This document shows positions 17,576 through 27,434 of a stretch of DNA of 41,210 bases, one piece after another. The notes under the pieces are model-generated. The model ran no database searches. It had not been told where the DNA came from and worked only from the letters and a program-made list of their open reading frames with translations. A program made the position numbers and the translations under genes. The first letter of the stretch is position 1; every line of letters starts with the position of its first letter. Location of the stretch: NCBI RefSeq assembly GCF_900142265.1, contig NZ_FRAH01000029.1, positions 1-41,210 on the forward strand. The letters are read 5' to 3'. This stretch comes from Anaerotignum lactatifermentans DSM 14214. Its GTDB lineage: Bacteria; Bacillota; Clostridia; Lachnospirales; Anaerotignaceae.

Positions 17576-19177
17576 ATGAAAAAGGGAATTTGTATTTTGC
17601 TGAGCAGTGCCTTGCTTATGGGAACGGTGCCTGTGTATGGAAATGATGTGGAACAGGTGACACATACTTATCGGGCAGAAGTTGGCACGAAGAATTTCTA
17701 TAAGGATGATGTCTTGCAGACTTTGGACACGGAAATCTATTTGAAAGATGGCTATATGATGCTGCCGGTGCGGACATTTTTTACAGCGGTGGATGAAAAC
17801 GCCCAAATTATATGGGACAGAGAGAAACAGGTGGCAACGGTATGGATGGGGCAATATCCTATCCGATTGGATGTGCCGCAAAACGAGATAGCTGCGGCGA
17901 GTGTAAATATAAACGTATCCGGCAAACTGGAAGTGAAAGAGGGGCGTTTGTTTGTACCCCTGCGAAACTGGCAGGAAATCCTGAAACGATGCAACTATGA
18001 AATGGATGAGGACAGCATTGTCTGGGACAGTGAAAAAGGCGAAGCCATTGTGAAAGTTAGTGAATATGTCATCAACAGAGAACAGGAGTTGGTAAAGACA
18101 GAAATCACGGGAAAAGGTGAGACCCCTGTTTATCTGGTGGAGCCTACAGAAGCATATGATTTTATCTGGAATGCAGGTGACGGTTATTTCATTGCGGAAA
18201 ACTACAGTGATGAAAATGACCAGAAGATTTTTGACAGTACTGGCAAGGTGCTTGCCACATTTGCACCCGGAACAGCGCATCATGTTGGATATTTGGGAGA
18301 AAACCGTTTCTGTGTTTATGAGTATGAAGGGAAAGAACGCCCGGCATATGTAGTAGATGCCAAAGGAAACAAGTTGTTTTCCGCAGACTATGACCAGATT
18401 TGGTCCTATGCCGAAGGATTGGCATTGGTTCGGGAAAAAACGGAAAATGGCTACCGGTATGGATACATAGATACAGAAGGAAATTTGCAGATTCCCATGA
18501 AATATGGTTCGGCAAGATCTTTTTCAGAAGGACTGGCACCAGTATCCATGAGTGAATCTGGCATTGGGCAGTATGGCTTCATTGACACAAAAGGGAATGT
18601 GGTCATTGAACCGAAATACCGCTCTGCAGATCCTTTCCGGGAAGGTTTGGCACATGTGCAGGCGATTTCCGGGGAAGGGTTTATCAACCATCAGGGAGAA
18701 GAAGTGGTTCCGCCTCAGTATGGTTTTGTCAGTAATTTCCAAAACGGTACCGCTTTTGCCGTTACAAAAGATCAGAAGCAGATTCTTGTCATTGATAAAA
18801 CTGGGAAAGAAGTCAGAAAGTTATTGGAATCTACAGATGCATTATCCTATTTCTATTTCCCGGAAAGTGATTTGATGGAAGTAGATTATCCGCAGGGGTA
18901 CCAAGGTACTGGGCGATACTATGACAAAAACGAAGAAATTTCCAGAGAAACCTATGAACTTCGGTCTGGTTTTTCAGAAGGGCTTTCTGCTGTCCTTGAT
19001 AAAGAAACAGGAAAATATGGTTATGCAGATGAACAAGGGAATGTGGTCGTTTCTCCGCTGTTTGATGAGGCGGAAAGATTCTCGAATGGATATGCAGTGG
19101 TGAAACAGATGATTCCAAATGAAAATGGCACAAGAAACGTAAAAGTAGGGGTTATCAAAAATCCTTTGATGAAATGA
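17576..19177 (+). CDS. secreted WG-repeat protein with copper-amine-oxidase-N-like domain (paralogue 1)
   Basis: A 533-residue exported protein. The signal peptide is MKKGICILLSSALLMGTVPVYG. Residues about 30-150 resemble the Cu_amine_oxidN1 domain common in Clostridia surface proteins (EIYLKDGYMMLPVRTFF, KEGRLFVPLRNW). From about residue 260 there are WG beta-repeats with the pattern GYIDTEGN...I...Y..A..FSEGLA.V, with at least four or five copies. No enzyme motif is visible; such repeats usually mediate envelope or protein binding. The start at 17576 follows AAGGGGGG. The next gene is a full-length paralogue 20 nt downstream, so the pair arose by tandem duplication and is probably one transcript. 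Confidence 0.85.
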   Translation: MKKGICILLSSALLMGTVPVYGNDVEQVTHTYRAEVGTKNFYKDDVLQTLDTEIYLKDGYMMLPVRTFFTAVDENAQIIWDREKQVATVWMGQYPIRLDVPQNEIAAASVNINVSGKLEVKEGRLFVPLRNWQEILKRCNYEMDEDSIVWDSEKGEAIVKVSEYVINREQELVKTEITGKGETPVYLVEPTEAYDFIWNAGDGYFIAENYSDENDQKIFDSTGKVLATFAPGTAHHVGYLGENRFCVYEYEGKERPAYVVDAKGNKLFSADYDQIWSYAEGLALVREKTENGYRYGYIDTEGNLQIPMKYGSARSFSEGLAPVSMSESGIGQYGFIDTKGNVVIEPKYRSADPFREGLAHVQAISGEGFINHQGEEVVPPQYGFVSNFQNGTAFAVTKDQKQILVIDKTGKEVRKLLESTDALSYFYFPESDLMEVDYPQGYQGTGRYYDKNEEISRETYELRSGFSEGLSAVLDKETGKYGYADEQGNVVVSPLFDEAERFSNGYAVVKQMIPNENGTRNVKVGVIKNPLMK

Positions 19178-19197
19178 TACATAAGGGGGAATTTTAC

Positions 19198-20787
19198 ATG
19201 AAAAAAGGGTTTTGTATTTTGTTGAGCAGCGCTTTGCTTTTGACAGGGACAGTACCGACATGGGCAAAAGAGGAACGCTTATTACAGGAGCCTCATGTGT
19301 ATCGTGGGATAGTTGGTACGACAAATTTTTATAGGGACGATGTCTTGCAGTCTTCGGATGCGGAAATCTATCTGAAAGACGGCTATGTGATGCTGCCAGT
19401 GCGGACATTTTTTACATCCATCTATCCTGACGCACAAATCTATTGGAATAGTGTAGACCAGCAGGCAGGGGTGATTCTGGGCGAAAGTTCCATATTTTTG
19501 TATGTGAAAGAAAATAAGATCGTTGTCAATCGCGAAGAACAGCCTGTGGTGGGAAAAATGGAGGTGAAAAACGGTCGGTTGTTTATTCCTCTACGGAACT
19601 GGCTTACCATATTGAATCAATACGGATACCAGTTGACAGATGCAGACTTTCATTGGAACAGCGCAAAACAGGAAGTGGCTGTAACTGTTCCGGAAAATCA
19701 GATTATTTATGAAGAAAATCTAAAAACACCTGTCATTTCCGGCGAAGGACAGGCACCGGTCTATGCGGTGGCGTTGACGGATACCTATGATGAAATAGTA
19801 AATTTGGGGGATGGATATTTCTTTGGAATCAATGATATGAAAGACCATTTCAAACGTACTTATGATATTTTGGACAGCAGCGGAAAAGTAAAAAGCCATT
19901 TTGCGCCGGGAGAAATCTTTGAAATGAGATATCTGGGAGAAGGAATGTTCTGTGTATACACAGAGAAATGGGAACAGGAATACGTTATGGATGAAAATGG
20001 GCAGAAACAGTTCGATGTGGTTTATGATTCCATAAATGATTTTCAGGAAGGACTGGCATGTGTAAGGGATGAAAAGGACGGTCAGACAGTGGAAGGCTAT
20101 GTTGATGCAAACGGAACGTTGCAGATTCCTCTGCAATTTGCAAGTGGCGGATACTTTTCTGAAGAACGGGCAGTGGTTCGCGATTTGGAAACAAGGAAAT
20201 ATGGTGTGATCGACAAGAAAGGAAACTATGTTGCGGAGCCCAAGTACAAGTCTTGTAAAAGTTTTCAGGATGGTATGGCTTTAGTACAGACAGAACAGGG
20301 ATATGGCTATATCAATCTTCAAGGGGAAGAAGTCATTGCACCCCAGTATGTATGGGCATCCAATTTCAGTGATGGCACAGCTTTTGTACAGGAAGAAGAA
20401 AATGGTCCGGTATGGCTCATCAATACAAAAGGTGAAAAAGTTAGGAAAATTGCAGATCAGTCAGGAGAGTTTTATGGTAATTGTGCGGATTGTTTGCATA
20501 TATCCCAGTTTGTGATGCTGCCTTCTGGTGAAGGAGATAGAGTTGATCGTTATTATGATAAGAACGGGGAAGTTTCCATGGAACAGGACAAACTGCTTAG
20601 AGATCTTTCTGAAGGGATGTCACATGTACTGGATGAAAAGACACAAAAATATGGCTATGTAGACGAAACTGGGAAAATGGTCATTTCTCCTGTATTTGAT
20701 GAAGCGGAAAGATTCCAAGATGGATATGCGGTGGTAAAAGTGCAGGATCAATGTGGTATTGTGAAAAATCCGCTTTTGCAGAAATGA
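19198..20787 (+). CDS. secreted WG-repeat protein with copper-amine-oxidase-N-like domain (paralogue 2)
   Basis: A 529-residue paralogue of the preceding gene product, colinear along its length. It has a signal peptide (MKKGFCILLSSALLLTGTVPTWA), a Cu_amine_oxidN1-like domain (EIYLKDGYVMLPVRTFF, NGRLFIPLRNW), a divergent middle, then WG repeats (GYVDANGTLQIPLQFASGG, KYGVIDKKGNYVAEPKYKS, GYINLQGEEVIAPQY, KYGYVDETGKMVISPVFDEA). The start at 19198 follows AAGGGGGA; the upstream in-frame ATG lies in the end of the first copy. Identity is high in the signal peptide, first domain and last repeat and lower between, as expected for diversifying surface proteins. A terminator follows. Confidence 0.85.
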   Translation: MKKGFCILLSSALLLTGTVPTWAKEERLLQEPHVYRGIVGTTNFYRDDVLQSSDAEIYLKDGYVMLPVRTFFTSIYPDAQIYWNSVDQQAGVILGESSIFLYVKENKIVVNREEQPVVGKMEVKNGRLFIPLRNWLTILNQYGYQLTDADFHWNSAKQEVAVTVPENQIIYEENLKTPVISGEGQAPVYAVALTDTYDEIVNLGDGYFFGINDMKDHFKRTYDILDSSGKVKSHFAPGEIFEMRYLGEGMFCVYTEKWEQEYVMDENGQKQFDVVYDSINDFQEGLACVRDEKDGQTVEGYVDANGTLQIPLQFASGGYFSEERAVVRDLETRKYGVIDKKGNYVAEPKYKSCKSFQDGMALVQTEQGYGYINLQGEEVIAPQYVWASNFSDGTAFVQEEENGPVWLINTKGEKVRKIADQSGEFYGNCADCLHISQFVMLPSGEGDRVDRYYDKNGEVSMEQDKLLRDLSEGMSHVLDEKTQKYGYVDETGKMVISPVFDEAERFQDGYAVVKVQDQCGIVKNPLLQK

Positions 20788-20831
20788 TGCTGCATCACAA
20801 TAAGTTATATTTTTGACAATAAATGCAGATA

Positions 20832-20865
20832 AAAAAAGGTATGGTTTTACATCCATACCTTTTTT
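20832..20865 (+). terminator. terminator after the WG-repeat gene pair
   Basis: AAAAAAGGTATGG (20832-20844) pairs perfectly with 20853-20865 across an 8-nt loop and ends in a T run. Confidence 0.88.
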
Positions 20866-20924
20866 ATTTCCATCAAAACCTTATTTTATAGGGATTTTTC
20901 CCTAGATAAAAGGGGATTGTTTCG

Positions 20925-20997
20925 TTGATTCGAAAGAAAAACTATGGTAAAATAATATCAAAAATATTTGATTTATTGGTATATCATTCTATGATAT
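20925..20997 (+). promoter_or_regulatory. gntR promoter with two downstream dyads
   Basis: TTGATT (20925-20930) and TAAAAT (20948-20953) are 17 nt apart. Two dyads lie just downstream: ATCAAA/TTTGAT (20957-20972) and ATATCAT/ATGATAT with a 3-nt centre (20981-20997). Both could be autoregulatory operators for the GntR protein, which starts 40 nt later. Confidence 0.5.
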
Positions 20998-21036
20998 GCG
21001 GCACAAAGGAAAGAAAACATTGGGGAGAGAGTGACT

Positions 21037-21687
21037 ATGGATCAGAAAAAGGCGCTGCATGTGCTGGCGTATGAACACATCAAAAACATGGTATTGGAAG
21101 GCAAAATGGAGTATGGTGAAATCTATTCGGAAACCAAGATTGCCAAGGAAATTGGGATTTCCCGTACACCTGTCAGAGATGCCATACAGTATCTTTCTCA
21201 GGAAAAATACATTGATATTTTGCCAAACAAGGGATTTTGCCTGCATAAAATGGGCATACAGGACTTTGTGGATACCAATCAGATTCGTACAGCCATTGAG
21301 GGATACTGCGGAAGAGAAATTGCCCAGAAGGCGCATTTGGAAGAAACAAAGGAAACTTTTGACCTGCTGGAATCTTTTTTGAAACAGCAAAAGGAAGCGT
21401 TGGAACAGGAGTCAGTGACGGCTTTTTTTGAAGCGGATATGCAGTTCCATATTCAATTGGTCAGCCATATTGCCAATCGGGAACTGAACAATCTTTTTGG
21501 CACTTATATGTATCGTATGCGTAATCTGGCGCTGCATTCGCTGCATGTGCCGGGACGTATGGAAAAGATATATCAGGAGCATTTGGAGATTTTTGAAAAC
21601 ATGAAACAGGGCAATATGATCCAGACTTATGAAAGCATTGTGTATCATATGGAAAGCCCCAGAAATATCAGTATAGACGAAGATTAA
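21037..21687 (+). CDS. GntR-family (FadR/FCD subfamily) transcriptional regulator
   Basis: A 216-residue regulator. The N-terminal winged helix-turn-helix (about residues 8-72) contains the GntR signature YSETKIAKEIGISRTPVRDAIQYLSQE. The C-terminal all-helical FCD ligand-binding domain carries the expected acidic/His positions (ADMQFHIQLVSHIANREL, HLEIFENMKQGN). FCD proteins bind small carboxylic acids and usually repress adjacent sugar-acid genes. This gene converges on the threonate operon, making it the likely regulator. The ATG at 21037 is preferred over the GTG at 21031 because GGGGAGAG lies about 8 nt upstream. Confidence 0.92.
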   Translation: MDQKKALHVLAYEHIKNMVLEGKMEYGEIYSETKIAKEIGISRTPVRDAIQYLSQEKYIDILPNKGFCLHKMGIQDFVDTNQIRTAIEGYCGREIAQKAHLEETKETFDLLESFLKQQKEALEQESVTAFFEADMQFHIQLVSHIANRELNNLFGTYMYRMRNLALHSLHVPGRMEKIYQEHLEIFENMKQGNMIQTYESIVYHMESPRNISIDED

Positions 21688-21724
21688 AAAAGCAGGTATT
21701 CCCAAAAGGGAATACCTGCTTTTT
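21686..21724. terminator. bidirectional terminator between gntR and the permease gene
   Basis: An AAAAGCAGGTATTCCC stem pairs with 21708-21723 across AAAA. The A tract on one side and T tract on the other serve both convergent units. Confidence 0.9.
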
Positions 21725-21755
21725 ATATAGAAGAGATGTTTTAATCAAAAAATCA

Positions 21756-23156
21756 TTACATGAAGAAACTCAGTACCAGTACCTCAATGACACCTACAAC
21801 CCATGCAATGGTGGAGGTTACAGACCATGTGATCAACTGGTCTTTTGCTTCTTTGACACCCAGTGTACGGTTTACAACCCAGAAATAACTATCGTTGAAG
21901 TAACCGAAGAACAGGGAGCCTACGCAGCAGGCGATGCTGCCCAGCAGAGGGCTGACACCGGAAGCGACGATGATAGGAGCAGAGATACTTGCGCTGTTGT
22001 CATTGCAACTGTACCGGAGCCCTGAATGAAACGCATCAGTATGGAGATGATCAGAGGCAGGATGATGATGGGGATAGCCGTCTGAGACAGACCTTCCGCA
22101 ATGTAAGTGCCCAGACCGGAGTCTTTGATGATCTGACCCAGGGCACCGCCGCCAGTAACCAGCATGATGATACCAGCAGACATCATACCTTTTTCCATTT
22201 CAGACAGTGCTGTGTGACGATCCAGATTTCTGCCCAGACCGAAAATAGCAACCAAAAGACCCAGACCAACGGCTACGATGGGCTGACCCAGGAAGATCAG
22301 GATTTCCATGGGACCTGTTGTTTTGCCCAAAGCAGAAGCGATGGTGTTGATCAGAATCAGTACAATGGGAACGATCAGGGGCAGGAAGGACTGCAGTGTG
22401 CTAGGCAGACCTTCTTCTTCCATTTTGAATGTGTCTTCATATGTAGGTTCCTGATAAGGCATAGATACAAATTCGTCGTCTTCATTGGGAATCTGATAGT
22501 ATTTTTTTGCTCAGGTACAATCTAGCATAAGCAATACATGCGATTGCCATGGGGATTGCCAACACGATGGTCATCAGAATGAATTTACCAACGTCAACGC
22601 CAAAGATACCGCATACGCCCAGAGGACCGGGAGTAGGAGGAACCAGAGAGTGGGTAATTACCAGACCAGCTGCCAGTGCAACACCCAGCCCGATGACAGA
22701 TTTTTTCGTTGCTTTGGAAATCGCTTTTGCGATGGGGGAAAGTACCACAAACCCAGAGTCACAGAAGATGGGGATGGATACCAGGAAGCCTGTCAGAGCC
22801 AGGGCTTCTTCTTCTCTCTTTTTGCCAAAGAGTTTCAGGAAGGTGAATGCCATTCGCTTGGCAGCCCCCGTTACTTCAAATATCTGCCCCATCATGACAC
22901 CGAAGCCGATGATGATACCAATGCTGCCCAGTGTACCGCCAAAGCCAGTGGTGATGGAATTGATGATGCCAAATGTTTTTCCGTCGTCTAATGTGATGTT
23001 TGTCAAAGGCATGCCGCCGACAACACCAACGATGATGGTAGAGATGATCAGTGCCAAAAATGCCTGTACTTTTGTTTTCAGTACCAAGAAAATCAGTACG
23101 ATAATACCAATGGCAAGACCTAATAACATTCTGTCGCCGCTTAATCCGCCGATCAT
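21756..23156 (-). pseudogene. GntP-family sugar-acid permease, two frameshifts
   Basis: Joined across frames this is one GntP-type proton/sugar-acid symporter of about 465 residues with many membrane helices. Recognisable parts are IIIGFGVMMGQIFEVTGAAKR, FLVSIPIFCDSGFVVLSPIA, SLVPPTPGPLG, then GGGALGQIIKDSG and RFIQGSGTVAMTTA, ending GVIEVLVLSFFM. Break 1 is at the coding-strand A7 run (22502-22508): one A too many turns KKYYQIPNEDDEF into an early stop. Break 2 is near 21991-21994, where one base is missing after TVAMTTA; SISAPIIVASGVSPLLGSIA resumes in another frame. The start uses GGGAGG 8 nt before the ATG at 23156. As last gene of the operon it should import the substrate. It is either a recent pseudogene or contains sequencing errors. 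Confidence 0.85.
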
Positions 23157-23186
23157 TGTCATAACCTCCCTTAAATAAATACGTGA

Positions 23187-24188
23187 TTATTTGGTGAAAT
23201 AAGGTGCATATTTTGCTGCCAGCAGAATGGCTTCGATCATGCTGACTGCGCTTACTTTCCCAGTGCCGGCAATATCAAAGGCTGTGCCGTGGTCTACGGA
23301 AGTACGCAGGATGGGCATGCCGTTTGTGATGGCAATGGTTTTTTCGAAGTCCAGAGTTTTGGTGGCGATATGTCCCTGGTCGTGGTAGAGGGATAATACG
23401 CTGTTGTATTTGCCGATGGCAGCCTGATGGAATACGGAGTCTGCGCCAATGGGACCTACAACAGGGTAGCCTTCTGCCTGCAATTCTTCTACGGCAGGGA
23501 TGATTTCGTTCACTTCTTCCCAACCGAACAGACCATGTTCCCCGCTGTGAGGGTTCAGACCGGCAATAGCCATGGTGCCATCCTGTACGCCCAGTTTCCG
23601 CAGAGCTTCCAGGCAGCGTTTTACATAGTCTTTGATTCTGTCTTTTTTGATCATGTCCAGCATATCCCGCAGGGAAACGTGTCTGGTCAGGAAGAAAACA
23701 CGCATGCCGTTTGTTTCAAACATGGTCAAAGGATCTTCTGTGTTTGTCAGTGCGCCGAAAATTTCAGTGTGACCGATGAAGTTGATGTTTCCGGCTCTCA
23801 GAGATTCTTTGTTGATGGGTGTTGTAGCAACGGCATCCACTCTGCCAGCATTGGCAAGGGCAATGGATTTTTCAATATAAGCAAAGGCCGCCTGACCGCA
23901 CATGCTGTTGACTTTGCCATATTCGAATTTTGTCATATCTACGTTATCCAGATCAATGAGGTTCAGAACGCTGGGGCGGAAATCGCCGTCTTCGGGTTCT
24001 GTGATCACATGAACGGTAATATCTGCGCCAGTGATTTCGATGGCTTTGTCGATGATTTTTTTATCGCCAATGACAACACATTCAGCGGCATCGAAAACTT
24101 CCTGGGATGCAATAGATTTTACGACAATTTCGGGACCAACGCCCGCAGGATCTCCAAGAGGGATCGCAATTCTAGGTTTTTTATTCAT
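23187..24188 (-). CDS. pdxA2: PdxA2-type 4-phospho-D-threonate/D-erythronate dehydrogenase
   Basis: A 333-residue PdxA-family metal- and NAD-dependent dehydrogenase/decarboxylase. It opens [18 protein letters not shown]. The metal-binding histidines lie in [25 protein letters not shown] and [16 protein letters not shown], and [16 protein letters not shown] is conserved. True PdxA acts in vitamin B6 synthesis. The PdxA2 subgroup, found beside DUF1537 kinases, oxidises D-threonate 4-phosphate or D-erythronate 4-phosphate, which decarboxylates to dihydroxyacetone phosphate. The neighbour 31 nt upstream is such a kinase, so the catabolic role is preferred. The permease gene follows in the same operon. 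Confidence 0.88.
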   Translation of the reverse strand: MNKKPRIAIPLGDPAGVGPEIVVKSIASQEVFDAAECVVIGDKKIIDKAIEITGADITVHVITEPEDGDFRPSVLNLIDLDNVDMTKFEYGKVNSMCGQAAFAYIEKSIALANAGRVDAVATTPINKESLRAGNINFIGHTEIFGALTNTEDPLTMFETNGMRVFFLTRHVSLRDMLDMIKKDRIKDYVKRCLEALRKLGVQDGTMAIAGLNPHSGEHGLFGWEEVNEIIPAVEELQAEGYPVVGPIGADSVFHQAAIGKYNSVLSLYHDQGHIATKTLDFEKTIAITNGMPILRTSVDHGTAFDIAGTGKVSAVSMIEAILLAAKYAPYFTK

Positions 24189-24219
24189 GGAAATTCCTCT
24201 CTTTCCGTTTGTTTTTTCT

Positions 24220-25524
24220 TTAAATGTAAAGTTTTTCTTTCAGATAGGTAATGCAGCGGTTGATGGCATCCCGTTCACCCTGACTGCCGCCTTTTGTGAT
24301 GATATGGATGCCTGCGAATGGACCTGTCAGGAACTGACCATAGGCTGCCAGAGGTAGTACTTCGTCAGACAGGGATAATCCGGCGGTCTGGAATCTTTTG
24401 CAGACAGCTACGGTCACATCGCCGCCGCTGGTATACAGACCTTTATATTCCGGCTGTGCTTGGAAGATGCCATAAGCGATTTCCGCGAAAGCGGAGTTGA
24501 TTTTATCGGTCACATCATCCATGGAGCAATGATATTTTTCCATATAAGGCTGGAAATCAATGCGGTTTTCGGGATAGATGCCGTCACCGGTTACGGTAGA
24601 AACGGTATTAAGGTGACTGACTTCCAGAATTTCATGGATTACCCGCTGAATTTCTGCGCTGCGCTGTTCTTTGCTTTCCAAAAGTTCTCTTGTTTTCACA
24701 AAGACGTTATGGATGAGCTGAGACAGCCACAGTTCTTCCATCTGTGCTTTTGTATTGGGATTCACGCTGCCGACAACAGCCAGAATCCGGTTTTTCTCTT
24801 TTTTCTGAGTGGGTGTGATGAGTTTTCTGGATAATGTTGCGGTGAAAACGCCGGGGTCAACAGCGACGATTTTCAGCTTGCTGGTGATGGTAGCATCGGC
24901 AATCAAATCCAGATCTTCCTGGGTGACACAGTCAACCACCAGAATCCGGCAGCCTTCTGCTACGTGAGCTTTCATCATATCTGCCAGATAATGTTTGCCA
25001 TGCATCAGGTCTTTCATGAGAATGGATGCTGTTTTGTATTTGCTTTGCTCCTGAAACAGCACTGCCGGTTCCGAAACTTTGACAGGTGTTTTCGGGTCAA
25101 TGGCAATATCTGTTTTATGCAGAGGCAGACCATTGACCAGCATATAGCCGCCGACAACGATTCTGCCGGAAGCAGGGAAGCAGGGCGCAACAATGGCGAT
25201 ATAATCCTCTCCCAGACAATCCAGCATGGCATCGGTTTCACTGCCCAGATTGCCCCGTAATGTGCTGTCGATGCGGTTGGAGTATACTTTGACAGCATCG
25301 TCTTTCAGGAGGCTGCAAATATTGTATACCCGTTCATAGGCAACTTCCGGAGCAACACCGCGGCTGTCGGTGGGATAGATCACGCAGTCACAGTCTTCCA
25401 ATGCCTGCAAATCCATGCTTTCTGTATTCATGACCGTATAGGCCTGATAATTCATTTTTTTTAAAAGAACGCCGGTGGCATTTCCGCCGGTTAAGTCATC
25501 TGCGATTACAACACATTGTGGCAT
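24220..25524 (-). CDS. dtnK: four-carbon acid sugar kinase (DtnK/DenK-like, DUF1537 family)
   Basis: A 434-residue two-domain kinase. The N-terminal sugar-acid-binding domain begins [17 protein letters not shown] and contains [11 protein letters not shown] and [10 protein letters not shown]. The C-terminal nucleotide-binding domain has [26 protein letters not shown] and [25 protein letters not shown]1537 kinases phosphorylate four-carbon sugar acids at O4. Pairing with pdxA2 points to D-threonate (DtnK) or D-erythronate (DenK); sequence alone does not separate the two. It is clearly distinct from the second DUF1537 kinase at 26174-27433, so the operon has two kinases for two branches. Confidence 0.85.
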   Translation of the reverse strand: MPQCVVIADDLTGGNATGVLLKKMNYQAYTVMNTESMDLQALEDCDCVIYPTDSRGVAPEVAYERVYNICSLLKDDAVKVYSNRIDSTLRGNLGSETDAMLDCLGEDYIAIVAPCFPASGRIVVGGYMLVNGLPLHKTDIAIDPKTPVKVSEPAVLFQEQSKYKTASILMKDLMHGKHYLADMMKAHVAEGCRILVVDCVTQEDLDLIADATITSKLKIVAVDPGVFTATLSRKLITPTQKKEKNRILAVVGSVNPNTKAQMEELWLSQLIHNVFVKTRELLESKEQRSAEIQRVIHEILEVSHLNTVSTVTGDGIYPENRIDFQPYMEKYHCSMDDVTDKINSAFAEIAYGIFQAQPEYKGLYTSGGDVTVAVCKRFQTAGLSLSDEVLPLAAYGQFLTGPFAGIHIITKGGSQGERDAINRCITYLKEKLYI

Positions 25525-25575
25525 GGGAATCTTCTTTCCTTGACATGATTTCTGTCAGTTGGTTTCTTTTGTATG

Positions 25576-26169
25576 TCAGATTTTGCGGAAAGAAAGGGGA
25601 CCTTGCTTGGATTCGATTTCCCAAGCCATTCTTGCGCTTTCTTCCAGTTCTTCCAGGCAATAGAAGGCATCCAGCAGATTTTTGCCCCCTACAATAGGTC
25701 CGTGGTTTTCCAGCAAGAATCCGTCACTGCCGGAAACACACTGGCGGAAAGCGGAAAACAGTTCTTCAGAGCCGGGCTTTCCGTAGGGAACCAGTCCCAC
25801 TGTACCTAATTTCATTTTCAGGTAAGGGGTGTACTGGGGGATGCAGTCTGTGCGGTTTTCATGTACGGCACAAGACCAAAGGGTTGCGTAAAAGCTGTGT
25901 GTATGAATGACAGCCTGGATGTCCTCGCTTTTTTCATACATCATTTTGTGCAGCGGAAATTCCTTGCTGGGCTTTGGACCGGAAATCCATTCTCCATCCA
26001 AAGTAAGTACGGAGAAATCTTCTTCTTTCAAAGTACCAAAGCAGGTTCCGCTGCCGGTGATATAAATACGATCCTTCTCTTTAAAGCTCATGTTTGCAGA
26101 GGAGCCGGTGGCTTTTCCCCTTTCAAACAAGCTGTGTGCAATCCATACTGCGGTTTTCAGATTTTCCAT
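25576..26169 (-). CDS. otnC: class II aldolase-fold 3-oxo-tetronate 4-phosphate decarboxylase (OtnC-like)
   Basis: A 197-residue member of the zinc-dependent class II aldolase/adducin family. The metal site is visible as the histidines of AVIHTHSFYATLWSC and the later His of LENHGPIVGG. The conserved Glu lies in GPKPSKEFPLHKMMYE, and the substrate-phosphate loop near the N-terminus is ATGSSANMSFKEKD. Related proteins are fuculose-phosphate aldolases, but placement 4 nt after an OtnK-type kinase fits OtnC. In the described tetronate pathway OtnC decarboxylates 3-oxo-tetronate 4-phosphate to dihydroxyacetone phosphate. Confidence 0.85.
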   Translation of the reverse strand: MENLKTAVWIAHSLFERGKATGSSANMSFKEKDRIYITGSGTCFGTLKEEDFSVLTLDGEWISGPKPSKEFPLHKMMYEKSEDIQAVIHTHSFYATLWSCAVHENRTDCIPQYTPYLKMKLGTVGLVPYGKPGSEELFSAFRQCVSGSDGFLLENHGPIVGGKNLLDAFYCLEELEESARMAWEIESKQGPLSFRKI

Positions 26170-26173
26170 TTGT

Positions 26174-27433
26174 TCACTTCCTTGTCATTTGTAATGCACG
26201 GGCAAAGAAATCTGTCTGACCAAAGTTGCCGGATTTGAGAACAATACGGATGTTTTCATTGGACAGTGGTGCCATGATCGGCACACCCGGCGCGATGCTT
26301 TCCCCAATTTCAAAGCAATGATAGCCCAATTTTTTCGCAACGGCACTGGAGGTTTCCCCACCAGCGACGATGATTCTTGTATATCCGTTTGCAACGGCAC
26401 GTTCCGCAACGGCAGCAGTCAGACCTTCCAGCAGAGCAGCAATTTTGTCTTTGCCGACTTTCTGGATTTCTGCCACGTTTTCTGCCTGATCGGAGCTGTA
26501 GAGCAGCACTTCTTCGTCAGCGTGTGTTTTTACAAAATCCCATACAGTGTCTACGGTTTCTGTACCAGACAATACAGCCATGGGATCGATTTTATAAGAA
26601 GCATATCCTTTTGTCTGGAAATCTGCGATCTGTTCCAGTGTGGCTTTGGAGCAGCTGCCAGCCAAAACGATGCCTTTGCCGTCTACACTGTTTTCCATGC
26701 TGTCTTTGGCAGTCTGTGCCTGCTGATATTTTGCAGCCAGAGGTACCAGAATACCGCTGCCGCCTGTCAGAACAGTCAGGTCACCGAAAACTTCAGCGAT
26801 TTTGGTGCCGTTTTCGTCGTTGACATAGTCGGGTACGATGTAGAAATGTTCTTTATCTTTGCCGAACTCATCCACAACAGCCAGAATTTCTTCTTTGCTT
26901 TTTGCCAGCAGTTCGGTGTTTACATTCAATGTCTGATATTTTCCCTGAGGGTCCATGAGTTTTGCGATTTCGGATTCCCACATGGGTGTCAGGGGATGGT
27001 TTTTCATGTGTGTTTCGCTCAGAGGCACACCGTCTACATAAAGGATACCGTTTTCCACAGTCCGTTTATTGACGGGAAGAGCGGGGCACAAAATGGTGTA
27101 TTTTTCACCGAAAGCTTCCAGCATGGCATCCACTACAGGACCGATATTCCCTTCTTTTGTGGAGTCAAATGTGGAGCAGTATTTGAAATACAAATGCTGT
27201 GCGCCTTGTTCTTTCAGCCAGGTAAAAGCAGCCATGCTATCTGCTACAGCACTTTTTGTTTCCTGTGTTCTGCTTTTCAGAGCAATGACAACTGCCTGAC
27301 AGGGCGGAATTTCCCCATCGGGTTTTCCGTTGAACAAAATGGTTTTCATACCTTTGCTCATAAGGAAAGAGGCAGCGTCGCTGGCGCCTGTGAAGTCATC
27401 GGCAACACAGCCGATTAAAATATCCTGTTTCAT
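26174..27433 (-). CDS. otnK: 3-oxo-tetronate kinase (OtnK-like, DUF1537 family)
   Basis: A 419-residue DUF1537 kinase of the OtnK type. It opens ILIGCVADDFTGASDAASFL and contains YFKYCSTFDSTKEGNIGPV and LCPALPVNKRTVENGILYV in the N-terminal domain. The C-terminal ATP-binding domain has VLAGSCSKATLEQI, IIVAGGETSSAVAKKLG and IRIVLKSGNFGQTDFF. It should phosphorylate 3-oxo-tetronate at O4 for the decarboxylase encoded next. The start at 27433 uses GGAGG and lies 1 nt after the stop of the isomerase gene; a longer start would overlap that gene. Confidence 0.88.
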   Translation of the reverse strand: MKQDILIGCVADDFTGASDAASFLMSKGMKTILFNGKPDGEIPPCQAVVIALKSRTQETKSAVADSMAAFTWLKEQGAQHLYFKYCSTFDSTKEGNIGPVVDAMLEAFGEKYTILCPALPVNKRTVENGILYVDGVPLSETHMKNHPLTPMWESEIAKLMDPQGKYQTLNVNTELLAKSKEEILAVVDEFGKDKEHFYIVPDYVNDENGTKIAEVFGDLTVLTGGSGILVPLAAKYQQAQTAKDSMENSVDGKGIVLAGSCSKATLEQIADFQTKGYASYKIDPMAVLSGTETVDTVWDFVKTHADEEVLLYSSDQAENVAEIQKVGKDKIAALLEGLTAAVAERAVANGYTRIIVAGGETSSAVAKKLGYHCFEIGESIAPGVPIMAPLSNENIRIVLKSGNFGQTDFFARALQMTRK

Positions 27434-27434
27434 A

